From positions 2,108,001-2,172,000 of the forward strand of contig NZ_QPER01000002.1 of NCBI RefSeq assembly GCF_009455635.1: 64,000 nucleotides of DNA. Direction: 5' to 3'. The DNA comes from Paraburkholderia agricolaris (GTDB lineage Bacteria; Pseudomonadota; Gammaproteobacteria; Burkholderiales; Burkholderiaceae). Within the stretch, counting starts at the first letter, position 1; each line of letters begins with the position of its first letter. The notes beneath the pieces were generated by a model. The model was not told the DNA's origin. It ran no database searches and saw only the letters and a program-made list of their open reading frames with translations. Shown here in pieces: positions 44,501-52,538 of the stretch. The position numbers and the translations under genes were made by a program.

Positions 44501-45490
44501 GATGAGCAGATGTTGACGGGCCTCACCGATTCGCAACGCAAGGCACTGCGTCCGCTACTGGTGCGTCCGCTGATGGCGGCGTATGCGGTGGTGATCCAGC
44601 CGGCCAGCGTCGAAGTCAACAAGGTGTGGAACGCGCAGGTCTATCAGACCTTCCAGAGCTCGCTTGCCAACAAGTATCCGTTTGCCAGCGATGCGAAGGT
44701 CGAAGCCGGCGCCGGCGAAATCGCCCAGGTGTTCGGGCCGGATGGTGCGATCGCCAAGTTCGTCGGCACCACGCTCGGACCGCTCGCGGTGCGCCGCGGC
44801 GACACGCTGACCTCGCGCACGTGGGGCGATATGGGTCTCGCGCTGACGCCTGACTTCACCAGCGGTTTCGCGCGCTGGGTGGCGCCGCTTGCCGGCGGCG
44901 CGGCGAGCTCGTCGGGTCAAAGCTCGGCCGAACCGCAGACCGTGTTCCAGATCCTGCCGCAGCCTAGCAGCGGCACCACGGAATACACGCTCGCGATCGA
45001 CGGCCAGCAGATGCGTTACCGCAATACGCCGCCGCAGTGGACCAACTTCGTGTGGCCGAATCCGTCGGGCTCGCCGGGCGCGACGCTGAGTGCCACGACC
45101 TTCGATGGCCGTACGCTGCAACTGGTCAACGAACCGGGCCGCTACGGTCTGGAGAAGCTGATCAATTCGGCGCAACGCAAGCGCCGTCCGGATGGCACTT
45201 TCGATCTGTCGTGGACCCAAGGCAATATCACCGTGGCGGTCAGCATGCGCATCATCAGCACCTCGCAGGCATCGGGCGGCGGCAGCAGCGACGCGCCGCA
45301 ACAGCAAAGCCTGCGCGGCTTGCGGCTGCCGTCCTCGGTGGCGGACGTGAGCGCGGCGGCGAATTCGGTCAACGCGACGGCCGCGGGTGGCCCGCCACCA
45401 ACAGGAACAACGGGCGCCGCACCGGCACTACCAGTGGCACGGCCGGCGACGGCCGCCGCCGCGGTTTCGAACACAGGGGGTGCGCAATGA
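41600..45490 (+). CDS. tssM: T6SS inner-membrane ring protein TssM (IcmF)
   Basis: The 1296-residue protein is the main membrane-complex subunit that, with TssL and TssJ, spans the envelope. Two membrane helices occur near residues 13-30 and 36-55, followed by a cytoplasmic NTPase-like domain with Walker A GNPAAGKSS (about 132-140). A third helix lies near 448-466, and then the large periplasmic domain with the IcmF-related and C-terminal beta regions (PPQWTNFVWP.PSGSPGA) that contact TssJ. The tail is Ala/Pro/Thr-rich and disordered. The ATG at 41600 gives MRRILNV. Its stop overlaps the tagF start by four bases. Confidence 0.96.
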   Translation: MRRILNVLTHTRTLSIIGLLALAAVLFIGADTLQIDLMWPAIVLGAVVALWLLVWVVRRLRARRANNKLGEMLEQQAEKQTETGPAPTPARQAELDVLRTRLVDAVKTIKTSKIGQMSGGSALYELPWYIVIGNPAAGKSSAVLNSGLQFPFADKNNAVIHGIGGTRNCDWFFTTEGILLDTAGRYSVHEEDRTEWLGFLGLLKRFRPKAPINGIIVTASIAELTGSKPEFAINLAKNLRQRVQELTEKLEVFAPVYVMFTKADLITGFTEFFSGSDRHEYDRVWGATLPYEPDEKRDVVGLFDEHFEELYDGLKEISVAQMSINRGNKLSPGQLSFPLEFSTIKPALRAFLATLFETNPFQHKPIFRGFYFTSALQEGETNSAAATRIANRFGLSADSLPKPHSAFSKNGFFLRDLFSKVIFADRQTVKQFASPAKTRMRYATFFGFVAVLALALGGWTWSTIGNQQLADNVKADLDNVVRLQQNRNDLQSRLQAMDILEDRIDQLEQFRRDKPLAVSLGLYQGDRLEQHLLTEYYNGVRQILLDPVSQNLASFLKDVNAHPDQLAPLNRTPDAAAIPVSAHAAMAANNQGGLYSDASPTNVEDAYNALKTYLMLSDKRHVETAHLTDQVARFWRGWLETNRGNMPRDEMIRSAERMITFYLSRVSDNDWPMIDQNLGLVDQTRENLRRVVRGMPARQRVYEEIKARASTRFAPMTIARIVGDSNTALVAGSYAIPGTFTREAWFQYVQPAIRDAATKELQAKDWVLNTSAHDDLTLEGSPEQIQKALVAMYKTEYAMHWQKFMQGIAVQNFGSFSQAVDAMNRLGDPQDSPIRKILETAYDQTSWDNPSLFNANLKRAQTGVTSWFKNWFSRAPTGQLNANIDINGNPVEVPMGPIGQEFSALGRIVVSGDNGSMLKGYMDTLSKVRTRFNVIKNQGDPGPGARQLMQQTLDGSGSELADSLKYVDEQMLTGLTDSQRKALRPLLVRPLMAAYAVVIQPASVEVNKVWNAQVYQTFQSSLANKYPFASDAKVEAGAGEIAQVFGPDGAIAKFVGTTLGPLAVRRGDTLTSRTWGDMGLALTPDFTSGFARWVAPLAGGAASSSGQSSAEPQTVFQILPQPSSGTTEYTLAIDGQQMRYRNTPPQWTNFVWPNPSGSPGATLSATTFDGRTLQLVNEPGRYGLEKLINSAQRKRRPDGTFDLSWTQGNITVAVSMRIISTSQASGGGSSDAPQQQSLRGLRLPSSVADVSAAANSVNATAAGGPPPTGTTGAAPALPVARPATAAAAVSNTGGAQ

Positions 45491-46479
45491 CGCAAACCGT
45501 GCAGGCGCAAATCGCCTACTTCGGCAAAATCCCGTCGCGTGGCGACTTCGTCAAAAGCGCGCATAACCCGCAGTTGCTGGCCACGCTCGACCGCTGGATC
45601 GCCGAGGCCATGGAATTGCTCACCGACGATCCGCGCTGGAAAATCGTCTACGAGAACGCCAAGCCGATGCATTTCGCGTTCCTCGGTTCACGCAGCAAGC
45701 TGGCCATTGCCGGACACATGGTGGCCAGCCAGGATCAATCGTCGCGGCGCTTTCCGTTTCTTGCCGCCACCGCGCTGGAAGTCGAAAAACCGCTGACGTT
45801 TCTGGCGCACAGTCCGCTGGCCTTTGCGCGTCTGTGGTCACGCATCGCCTCGCAGATGAAGCCGCTGCTCGGCGTGAGCGAACCAGCCGGCGCGCTGCAG
45901 GCGCTCGGCGAAACGCAAGTGCCGATCGAGATCGGCGGTGGTCCGGGCAATCCGCACGACGGCACCTTCAACGACTTCGTCGAGCACCAGACACTCTCCG
46001 GCCTCGAACAGATGCTGCTGGCGAGCGGCCATCCGGTGCGCCTGCGCGGGGCCATGCTGGCGCTCGGTTCGCTGCTGCGTCCGGTGATGCAAAGCGGTTC
46101 ATCGCATCTCGAACGCGGGCTGACACTGCCGCTGCCGAACGATCCGTTTTATCGCTCGCTCGTCGCGGCATTCTGGCTCGAACTGATCGCGCCATTCGTC
46201 TCGCAGGCCGATTTCGAACTGGCGATTTTTATCGGCACGATTGCCGAACGCGAACGGCTCATCATCGGCTTTAACGGCGCCTCGGCCAAAACGCTGCATA
46301 GCGTGGTCGATCCGCAGGCGTACGCGGCGCATAACATCGATATCGACGATCCCGAATGGATCGACGAACACGCACAAAACGATCATGGCATCAGCAAGCT
46401 CGTCAGCTATCTCGACCAACCGCAACTGTCGTTGCGTGTCAGCATCGACACGTTCCGCGAAGCATTCACGGGAGCGTGA
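45487..46479 (+). CDS. tagF: T6SS-associated protein TagF
   Basis: The 330-residue cytoplasmic protein has the N-terminal TagF domain (PF09867): IAYFGKIPSRGDFVKSAHN at residues 9-27, then LDRWIAEAME and RRFPFLAATALE near 97. TagF acts as a post-translational repressor of T6SS assembly in Pseudomonas. No PppA phosphatase or PpkA kinase domain is fused to it, and no such genes are visible in the window. The 150 residues after the domain (HTLSGLEQMLLASGHP onward) form a C-terminal region seen in the longer proteobacterial forms. It is coupled to tssM by ATGA overlap. Confidence 0.9.
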   Translation: MTQTVQAQIAYFGKIPSRGDFVKSAHNPQLLATLDRWIAEAMELLTDDPRWKIVYENAKPMHFAFLGSRSKLAIAGHMVASQDQSSRRFPFLAATALEVEKPLTFLAHSPLAFARLWSRIASQMKPLLGVSEPAGALQALGETQVPIEIGGGPGNPHDGTFNDFVEHQTLSGLEQMLLASGHPVRLRGAMLALGSLLRPVMQSGSSHLERGLTLPLPNDPFYRSLVAAFWLELIAPFVSQADFELAIFIGTIAERERLIIGFNGASAKTLHSVVDPQAYAAHNIDIDDPEWIDEHAQNDHGISKLVSYLDQPQLSLRVSIDTFREAFTGA

Positions 46480-46483
46480 CACG

Positions 46484-47440
46484 ATGTTGAGCCAACCTAT
46501 GCGCATTGCGTCACTTGTGGCGGGCCTTCTCATCAGTGCGTTTGCCCATGCCGACAACGACGGCCCGGCACGCGTCACACCGGTCGACAATAGCGGCATT
46601 GCGATTCGCACGACGGTTTTGCCCGCGCCTGCGTCAGCGCAACCGGGCAATGCCGGGCCGGCGGTCAATACAGCCGGACTCGCCAGCGGCACCACGGGCG
46701 CCGGTACCGGTGCGATCAGCGCGTCGCCGCCGCCCGCCAATGCAACGCCGGGCCAGGTCGTGGTCGGCGGCAAAGTGCCGGATGAAGCGACCAAGGCCGC
46801 GGTGCTCGCACGGCTGCGCGACACCTACGGCGCGGCCAACGTGGTCGATCAGATCGAAGTCGCCGACGTCGCGACGCCGCCGAACTGGTCCGCCAACGTG
46901 CAAAAACTGATCGGCCCGCAGTTGAAGCAGATCAGCAAAGGTCAGTTGAAAATCGACGGCACGCAGATCGACGTAAAAGGCGAAGTCCGCAACGAATCGC
47001 AGCGCCAGCAACTCGCCAGCGATATGGCGAATGCACTGAATCCGACCTACACGATCAAGAACGGCCTGCGTGTGAGCGCATCGGAACAGGGCCTGCTCGA
47101 TCAGACCCTGGCGAATCGCACGATCGAGTTCGAGACGGGCAGCGCGACGCTTACGCCGCAAGGCCGCGCGATTCTCGATCAGATGGCCGCGGTCCTCTCG
47201 AAGATGCAGACGAGGACGGTCGCGATCATCGGCCATACCGACAACTCGGGCAATCGCACCTCGAATATCGCCCTGAGCCAGGCGCGCGCGGACGCGGTGA
47301 AGGGTTATCTGGTCGCCAAGGGCATCCCGCCCGAACAGATGACGACCACAGGGGTCGGTCCGGATCAGCCAATTGCGACCAACGATACGAACGACGGACG
47401 CGCACGTAACCGGCGCATTGAGTTTCGCGCGGGATCCTGA
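46484..47440 (+). CDS. tagN: T6SS-associated OmpA-family protein TagN
   Basis: The 318-residue exported protein has a short signal peptide (MRIASLVAGLLISAFAHA, from an internal ATG at 46499, or the first ATG at 46484). A Pro/Ala/Gly-rich linker leads to a BON-like half domain (VVVGGKVPDEATKAAVLARL, about 87-106). A peptidoglycan-binding OmpA_C domain follows, with IGHTDNSGNRTSNIALSQARADAVKGYL and GRARNRRIEF near the end. TssL in this locus lacks its own wall-binding domain, so TagN probably anchors the membrane complex to peptidoglycan. It is five bases after tagF and is followed by a bidirectional terminator. Confidence 0.82.
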   Translation: MLSQPMRIASLVAGLLISAFAHADNDGPARVTPVDNSGIAIRTTVLPAPASAQPGNAGPAVNTAGLASGTTGAGTGAISASPPPANATPGQVVVGGKVPDEATKAAVLARLRDTYGAANVVDQIEVADVATPPNWSANVQKLIGPQLKQISKGQLKIDGTQIDVKGEVRNESQRQQLASDMANALNPTYTIKNGLRVSASEQGLLDQTLANRTIEFETGSATLTPQGRAILDQMAAVLSKMQTRTVAIIGHTDNSGNRTSNIALSQARADAVKGYLVAKGIPPEQMTTTGVGPDQPIATNDTNDGRARNRRIEFRAGS

Positions 47441-47452
47441 GTTGCCGCTGGT

Positions 47453-47476
47453 CTGAGTTTGAGTTTGAGCTTGAGC
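47453..47476. repeat. Short TGAGTT tandem repeat
   Basis: Four imperfect TGAGTT-like hexamers (TGAGTT, TGAGTT, TGAGCT, TGAGCG) follow the tagN stop. This is a trivial slippage-prone repeat in the 3' untranslated region, just before the terminator. Confidence 0.6.
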
Positions 47477-47484
47477 GTGTGATT

Positions 47485-47526
47485 AAAAAAAAGCCTGGCA
47501 TCGGAAATCGATACCAGGCTTTTTTT
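47485..47526. terminator. Bidirectional intrinsic terminator between tagN and tssA
   Basis: GCCTGG at 47493-47498 pairs with CCAGGC at 47514-47519. The stem is preceded by eight A and followed by seven T, so either strand gives a stem with a U tract. It separates convergent tagN and tssA. Confidence 0.9.
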
Positions 47527-47544
47527 ACTTGTGCGATAGATGTT

Positions 47545-48666
47545 CTAGCTGTTTTCCTCGGGCTTCACGCCCAGCAGTTCGCGAATATGCGCGAGCGAAC
47601 CATCGTCCTTTACGACAGATGAAAGCCACTGATGCAAAGGCATATCCGCGCATTCAGCCGCTTTGTCGGCGAAGTATGCAGCCGGATTGTGCGGCTCAGT
47701 GCTGCGAAAGAATCTGGCCACCGCACGCAACTGCGCGACGGCTTGCGCACGGCTCTGGATGCCTGCGATCGAACTGGTCTGGACGGTCGGGCTGATCGGG
47801 CTGGTCGTCAACACGGGTTCCTCGCGTTGCGGTGAAGTCTTGAAGATAGGCTCGGCGCGCTCGTGTTCTTCCGGCTTCGGCGCTTTCGGCGCCGGTGCGT
47901 CAGCGCTGACGCCCAGTTCGCGGGCGAAGCGTTCCGCCAGCCGGTAGACGCTCTCATACGCATCTTTCGCCTGCCGGAAACTCGGTGCCGAATCGGCCGC
48001 GCGTTGGTCCAGTTCCTGTTCGAGCGCGAGCATCGCCGCTTCGAATGCTTTCAGATCGGCCAGCAACGTCGAATAGAACGCGACCGGGGTAGCGCGTTTC
48101 GATGCGTCGATCTGCTCAATGGAAGGTTTGCCGCGCGCGATATCGTCGGCGTGATCCGGATCGCGCTTGACCGCTTGCGCGACATGCGTGGCGACGTCCC
48201 AATCGATCGTGCTGTACGAACTGCCTTGCGACGACGTGAGAGGCGTGGCCCGCAGCAGATCGCCGGTGCGTCCGACCAGCCACGCGACGTTGCCGAGCCG
48301 GTACTCGGTATCGTCGCCTTCGGGCAGCGGATGAACGTGATCCCAGTACTTTTCGCACAGCCCCGTGAGCAGCGCATAACCTTGCGTGAGACCGGTTACG
48401 CCTTCCTCGATGGCAAGCGCCTCAGTGAGCCAGACCGCGAGACGTAAATCCTTCGTCTGCGTCTGCAGCAGGCTGCTCGAGCGTTCGACCACGAACGGCC
48501 AGTCGGCTTCCTTGATATCCGTGACCCATTCGCCCTGATCCAGCGACGGGTCTTCAAAACGGCGCGCGTGCTGGATCGCGTCGAAATCCGCTGAAAACAG
48601 CAGGTCTTCGCCGCAAGGCGAGGTTTCGCTGATCGGCGCCAGCAGCGTGTTCAGGTTAGTCGGCAT
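47545..48666 (-). CDS. tssA: T6SS cap/baseplate-linking protein TssA
   Basis: The 373-residue protein has the ImpA-type N-terminal domain: LLAPISETSPCGEDLLFSADFDAIQ at about residues 8-32, DLRLAVWLTEALAIEEG near 80 and WDHVHPLPEGDD near 109. A Pro/Glu linker (about 250-300) leads to a short C-terminal domain with YFADKAAECADMPLHQWL. TssA primes assembly on the membrane complex and then stays at the distal end or the baseplate of the growing sheath, depending on subtype. The start is the ATG at 48666; an upstream in-frame TTG has no support. It is the last gene of the large minus-strand unit. Confidence 0.92.
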   Translation of the reverse strand: MPTNLNTLLAPISETSPCGEDLLFSADFDAIQHARRFEDPSLDQGEWVTDIKEADWPFVVERSSSLLQTQTKDLRLAVWLTEALAIEEGVTGLTQGYALLTGLCEKYWDHVHPLPEGDDTEYRLGNVAWLVGRTGDLLRATPLTSSQGSSYSTIDWDVATHVAQAVKRDPDHADDIARGKPSIEQIDASKRATPVAFYSTLLADLKAFEAAMLALEQELDQRAADSAPSFRQAKDAYESVYRLAERFARELGVSADAPAPKAPKPEEHERAEPIFKTSPQREEPVLTTSPISPTVQTSSIAGIQSRAQAVAQLRAVARFFRSTEPHNPAAYFADKAAECADMPLHQWLSSVVKDDGSLAHIRELLGVKPEENS

Positions 48667-48732
48667 GACAGAAAGCAATAAGGTTCCGGTACGGCATTAA
48701 AACAGATCGGCAAGCAGCTGGGGCATACCTGC

Positions 48733-51408
48733 TCACACAACGTTGTATTCGAACTCGCCCGCTTCGCTCGCGCGCACCGTGATGCGTTCGATCTCGGTAC
48801 CATTGGCAATGCGCTCGAGCACCTGCTGCGCAACTTCGGGCAATAGCGTGCCGTTCAGAATGTGGTCGACATTGCGCGCACCGGAATCCACTTCGGTGCA
48901 ACGCGCCAGCACAGCGTCGACGAGCGATTCGTCCCACTCGAACACCGCCTTGTGATTCGATTCGATGCGGCGGCGAATCCGCTCCAGCTTCAAGTCGATG
49001 ATTTCGGCGAGCACGTCGTCGGTGATCGGGTAGTACGGCACTACTTTCATGCGCCCGAGGAACGCTGGTTTGAACGCCTTGTACAACTGTGGACGCAGCG
49101 TCTCCGCGAGTTCATCCGCATCCGGCAGTTCTTCCGCGCTCTTGTTCAGGCAGGCCTGCATCACCGCCTGCGAGCCGACGTTCGAGGTCAGAATGATCAG
49201 CGTGTTACGGAAATCGATCTCGCGCCCTTCGGCGTCGTCCATCGTGCCTTTGTCGAACACCTGGAAGAACATTTCCAGCACGTCGGGGTGTGCCTTTTCC
49301 ACCTCGTCGAGCAGCACCACCGAATACGGATTGCGACGCACAGCTTCGGTCAGCACCCCGCCTTCGCCGTAACCGACGTAGCCCGGCGGCGAACCCTTCA
49401 GGCCCGACACGCTGTGCGCTTCCTGGTACTCGCTCATGTTGATCGTGACCATCTTGCGTTCGCCGCCGTACAGCACGTCGGCGAGCGCCAGCGCGGTTTC
49501 GGTCTTGCCGACGCCCGACGGCCCGACGAACATGAACACGCCGCGCGGCTTGTTCGGGTCCTCGAGATTCGCGCTGGCGGTACGCACGCGTTGCGCGATC
49601 GCATCGAGTGCGTGGTCCTGCCCGATCACGCGGGCGGCCAGCAACGGCTGCAGATTCAGCACGGTCTGGATTTCGTCCTTGATCATGCGGCCGAGCGGAA
49701 TGCCGGTCCATGAAGCGACGATTTCGGCAACCACGTGGCCGTCGACCTGCAACGGGACCATCGGCTGGCCGCCTTGCAAGGCGTGCAACTCCGCCACGCG
49801 CGTGGCCAGCGTGTCGCGTGCCTGCTGCGCCTTGTCGGCTTGCGCGGCATCCGCGCTGCTCACACGCGCTGCGTCGATTTCAGCGCGCAGTCCGACGATC
49901 TCCGTGACGAGAGCACGCTCCTTGTCGTAGCGCGCTTCATCTTCCGCGAGGTCTTTCACATCTTCTTCGCGCAGGTCGCGCAGCGCCGCGAGCCGTTCGT
50001 CGTGCAGCGCACCGCTCGCCACTTCGCGCTCCAATGCGGCAATTTCGGCGTCGATACGCTCCAGTCGCTTCTTGGTGTCGTCGATCGCGGCAGGGGTCGA
50101 GCTATGCGCGAGCGCGACTTTCGCGCAGGCGGTGTCGAGCACGCTGATCGCCTTGTCCGGCAGTTGACGGCCGCTGATGTAGCGATGCGACAGACGCACC
50201 GCTTCAGTGATCGCATCGTCCAGCACCCGGACGTTGAAATGCTTTTCCATCAACGCGGCCATGCCGCGCAACATTGCCGCGGCGAGCGTCTCGCTCGGCT
50301 CTTCGATCTTCACGACCTGGAAACGTCGTGCCAGCGCCGCATCTTTCTCGAAGTACTTTTTGTATTCGCTCCACGTGGTCGCCGCGATGGTGCGCAATTC
50401 GCCGCGCGCCAACGCCGGCTTCAGCAGATTCGCCGCGTCGTTCTGGCCGGCCTGGCCACCGGCGCCGATGATCGTATGCGCCTCGTCGATAAACAGAATG
50501 ATCGGATGCGGACTCTTCTTCACCTCGTCGATCACGTTTTTCAGGCGGTTCTCGAACTCGCCCTTGACGCTCGCGCCGGCTTGCAGCAGCCCCATGTCGA
50601 GTACATGCAGCGCGACGCCCTTTAGCGGCGCAGGCACGTCGTCAGCCGCAATGCGCAGCGCGAGGCCTTCCACCACCGCCGTTTTACCGACACCCGCCTC
50701 GCCCGTCATGATCGGATTGTTTTGCCGGCGGCGCATCAGAATGTCGATCGTCTGGCGAATCTCGCCTTCGCGGCCGATCACCGGATCGATCTTGCCTTCA
50801 CGCGCACGCTGCGTGAGATTGCTGGTGTAGGTATCGAGCGCGGGCGTTTTCGAGGGCGCGCCGGGTGCCGAGTCGGCAGCGGCTGCATCACTCGCGCCTT
50901 CTGCTTCGTTCTCCGCGTCGTTACTCCGCTCGACTTCTCGCGACCCCGCGGTCAATTCGTCGAACTTGTGCTTCAGATCCGTCACCCGCACGTCGCGCAG
51001 CAGCGGCGACATACGCTCGGCAAACTGGGCAAGATCCGGCGCCGTCAACAGCGCGAGCAGCAGATGCCCGGAGCGAATCCGCCCAATCCGCGAATCGAGC
51101 GACGCGATCAACCATGCCTGCTCGAGCAAATCGATCAGGTGCTTCGAGAACACCGGCGTACGCGTATTGCCGGTCTTCAAGCGCTGCAATTCGCGCTCGA
51201 CATCCGCACGCAACGCATGCGCATCGACCCTGCTTGCGCGCAGCGCCAGTGTGACGTCGCTCGCCGGTTCTTCGAGCAGCGCCAGCAACAGATGCTCGAG
51301 GTCGACCTCATAGTGACCGCGCGCGAGACAGTTGTTGGCCGCGAGCAAAGCCGCCTGACGGCAGGTCGGATTCAGTTTGGCGATCAGGGTATTGAGGGAC
51401 GTGCTCAT
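48733..51408 (-). CDS. tssH: T6SS sheath-recycling AAA+ ATPase ClpV
   Basis: The 891-residue cytoplasmic ATPase disassembles the contracted TssBC sheath. An N-terminal Clp repeat domain (residues 1-150) is followed by AAA module 1 with Walker A GEAGVGKTA at 236-244 and Walker B ILFIDEAH near 306. A coiled middle domain spans about 420-530. AAA module 2 has Walker A GPSGVGKTE near 632 and VVLLDEVEKAHPDV near 700. The linker at 155-190 is Ala/Ser/Glu-rich. Length and domain layout distinguish ClpV from ClpB. It lies between tssG and tssA. Confidence 0.96.
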   Translation of the reverse strand: MSTSLNTLIAKLNPTCRQAALLAANNCLARGHYEVDLEHLLLALLEEPASDVTLALRASRVDAHALRADVERELQRLKTGNTRTPVFSKHLIDLLEQAWLIASLDSRIGRIRSGHLLLALLTAPDLAQFAERMSPLLRDVRVTDLKHKFDELTAGSREVERSNDAENEAEGASDAAAADSAPGAPSKTPALDTYTSNLTQRAREGKIDPVIGREGEIRQTIDILMRRRQNNPIMTGEAGVGKTAVVEGLALRIAADDVPAPLKGVALHVLDMGLLQAGASVKGEFENRLKNVIDEVKKSPHPIILFIDEAHTIIGAGGQAGQNDAANLLKPALARGELRTIAATTWSEYKKYFEKDAALARRFQVVKIEEPSETLAAAMLRGMAALMEKHFNVRVLDDAITEAVRLSHRYISGRQLPDKAISVLDTACAKVALAHSSTPAAIDDTKKRLERIDAEIAALEREVASGALHDERLAALRDLREEDVKDLAEDEARYDKERALVTEIVGLRAEIDAARVSSADAAQADKAQQARDTLATRVAELHALQGGQPMVPLQVDGHVVAEIVASWTGIPLGRMIKDEIQTVLNLQPLLAARVIGQDHALDAIAQRVRTASANLEDPNKPRGVFMFVGPSGVGKTETALALADVLYGGERKMVTINMSEYQEAHSVSGLKGSPPGYVGYGEGGVLTEAVRRNPYSVVLLDEVEKAHPDVLEMFFQVFDKGTMDDAEGREIDFRNTLIILTSNVGSQAVMQACLNKSAEELPDADELAETLRPQLYKAFKPAFLGRMKVVPYYPITDDVLAEIIDLKLERIRRRIESNHKAVFEWDESLVDAVLARCTEVDSGARNVDHILNGTLLPEVAQQVLERIANGTEIERITVRASEAGEFEYNVV

Positions 51409-51443
51409 GTCGTGCGATCCGGGTCCTGGTTCTATCGTTATGG

Positions 51444-52538
51444 TCAGTGAATCACGTGCAATTCGTAGCGGGCATCAGCCCGATCATGGTCGGCTTCTCT
51501 CGTGCACAGAAATGCGTCCCAGCCGAGGCGTGCGCCGCCGCTCAGCGTGCTTGGCCCCACTTCCTTGCGGCGCAGCACCAGCGAGACCTCATATTCGAGC
51601 GTCACGCCGGCAAGCAGCGTCAGCATGCGTTCGAGCGCCACAGCGCGGTCGGCACCCGGCAAAAACGCTTCATAGTCGGCCTTGTCGAGCGGTCCGATCA
51701 CGAGCCGCGCACGCATGTCGCGCTGCCAGACCCGCTCGCCCGCCAGCGCCGTGGCGCCGAGCGTGGCATTGACACCGCCGAGCACGGTCAGTTGATCGCG
51801 CGGCACGTCGTACCATTTGCCGACGAACTGTTCGACGCGCACCCGCACCTTGAAGTATTCGGAGAGCGTGCGTTGCAGATAGGCCGCGGAAACCGGCCGG
51901 TGCCGCGCGGCCAATGCGTAGCCGGCAATCGCTTCGTCGAACAGCGCGCCATCGCCGCTTTGCAGACTGTTGCGCGTGTCGTCGTCGGCAACGCCTGCCA
52001 GCGCGAGCAACAGCGGCAGATAGCGTTCGTCGCGATCCAGTTCGTAATGAAACGGCAGCCGGTACTTCTTCCACGCCGCGTAGAACAGTGCGGTCGCGCG
52101 ATTCGAAAATACATCGAAGAATTCGCGTGCCGCGCGGTCGCGCTTGATCTGCTCGCGCGCAATGATCTGCTCGGTGTAATGCAGCGGCAACGCGCCCTGC
52201 CCGCCGAGTAAACCGAAAAACGCCGGCGTGATATCGACCTTGTGTAGCGAACCGGCTGCGAGCGCGGCGGTGCGTTGCGGCTTCTCTTTCAGCGCCGCGC
52301 CTTCGTTGTCATAGGACTGCGCGCTGTGAATTTCGCTGGGCGGAAACGACATCGACAGCGAATTGCGAAAAGCAATCCGCTGCGCGACGATTTCGCCGGG
52401 ACGTCCGTTACTCGACGGTGCCTGCTGCGCGAACCACTTCTCGAGAATCCGCACCGCCTGAAAAAATTCGAAGCGATGCGGTTCGTCGAGAAGTTGCTCG
52501 ACTACGCCAGGATCGATTCGCCGCTGCGCGGTTTGCAT
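51444..52538 (-). CDS. tssG: T6SS baseplate protein TssG
   Basis: The 364-residue protein is the TssG baseplate wedge component (VasB/ImpH family, PF06996). Typical segments are LLDEPHRFEFFQAVRILE near residue 14, FRNSLSMSFPPSEI near 51, FFGLLGGQGALPLHYTE near 89 and FVGKWYDVPRDQLT near 221. It forms the TssK-TssF-TssG wedge with the neighbours. The ATG at 52538 (MQTAQRR) has GAGGAG eight bases upstream and lies inside the tssF 3' end, a 37-base overlap that indicates coupled translation. Confidence 0.93.
   Translation of the reverse strand: MQTAQRRIDPGVVEQLLDEPHRFEFFQAVRILEKWFAQQAPSSNGRPGEIVAQRIAFRNSLSMSFPPSEIHSAQSYDNEGAALKEKPQRTAALAAGSLHKVDITPAFFGLLGGQGALPLHYTEQIIAREQIKRDRAAREFFDVFSNRATALFYAAWKKYRLPFHYELDRDERYLPLLLALAGVADDDTRNSLQSGDGALFDEAIAGYALAARHRPVSAAYLQRTLSEYFKVRVRVEQFVGKWYDVPRDQLTVLGGVNATLGATALAGERVWQRDMRARLVIGPLDKADYEAFLPGADRAVALERMLTLLAGVTLEYEVSLVLRRKEVGPSTLSGGARLGWDAFLCTREADHDRADARYELHVIH

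Noticed and set aside
41675..44536. A 953-codon open frame antisense to tssM
   Set aside because: It is the complement of an intact TssM gene and has a composition typical of shadow frames (Arg, His, Ala, Val). It has no domain and no ribosome binding site.
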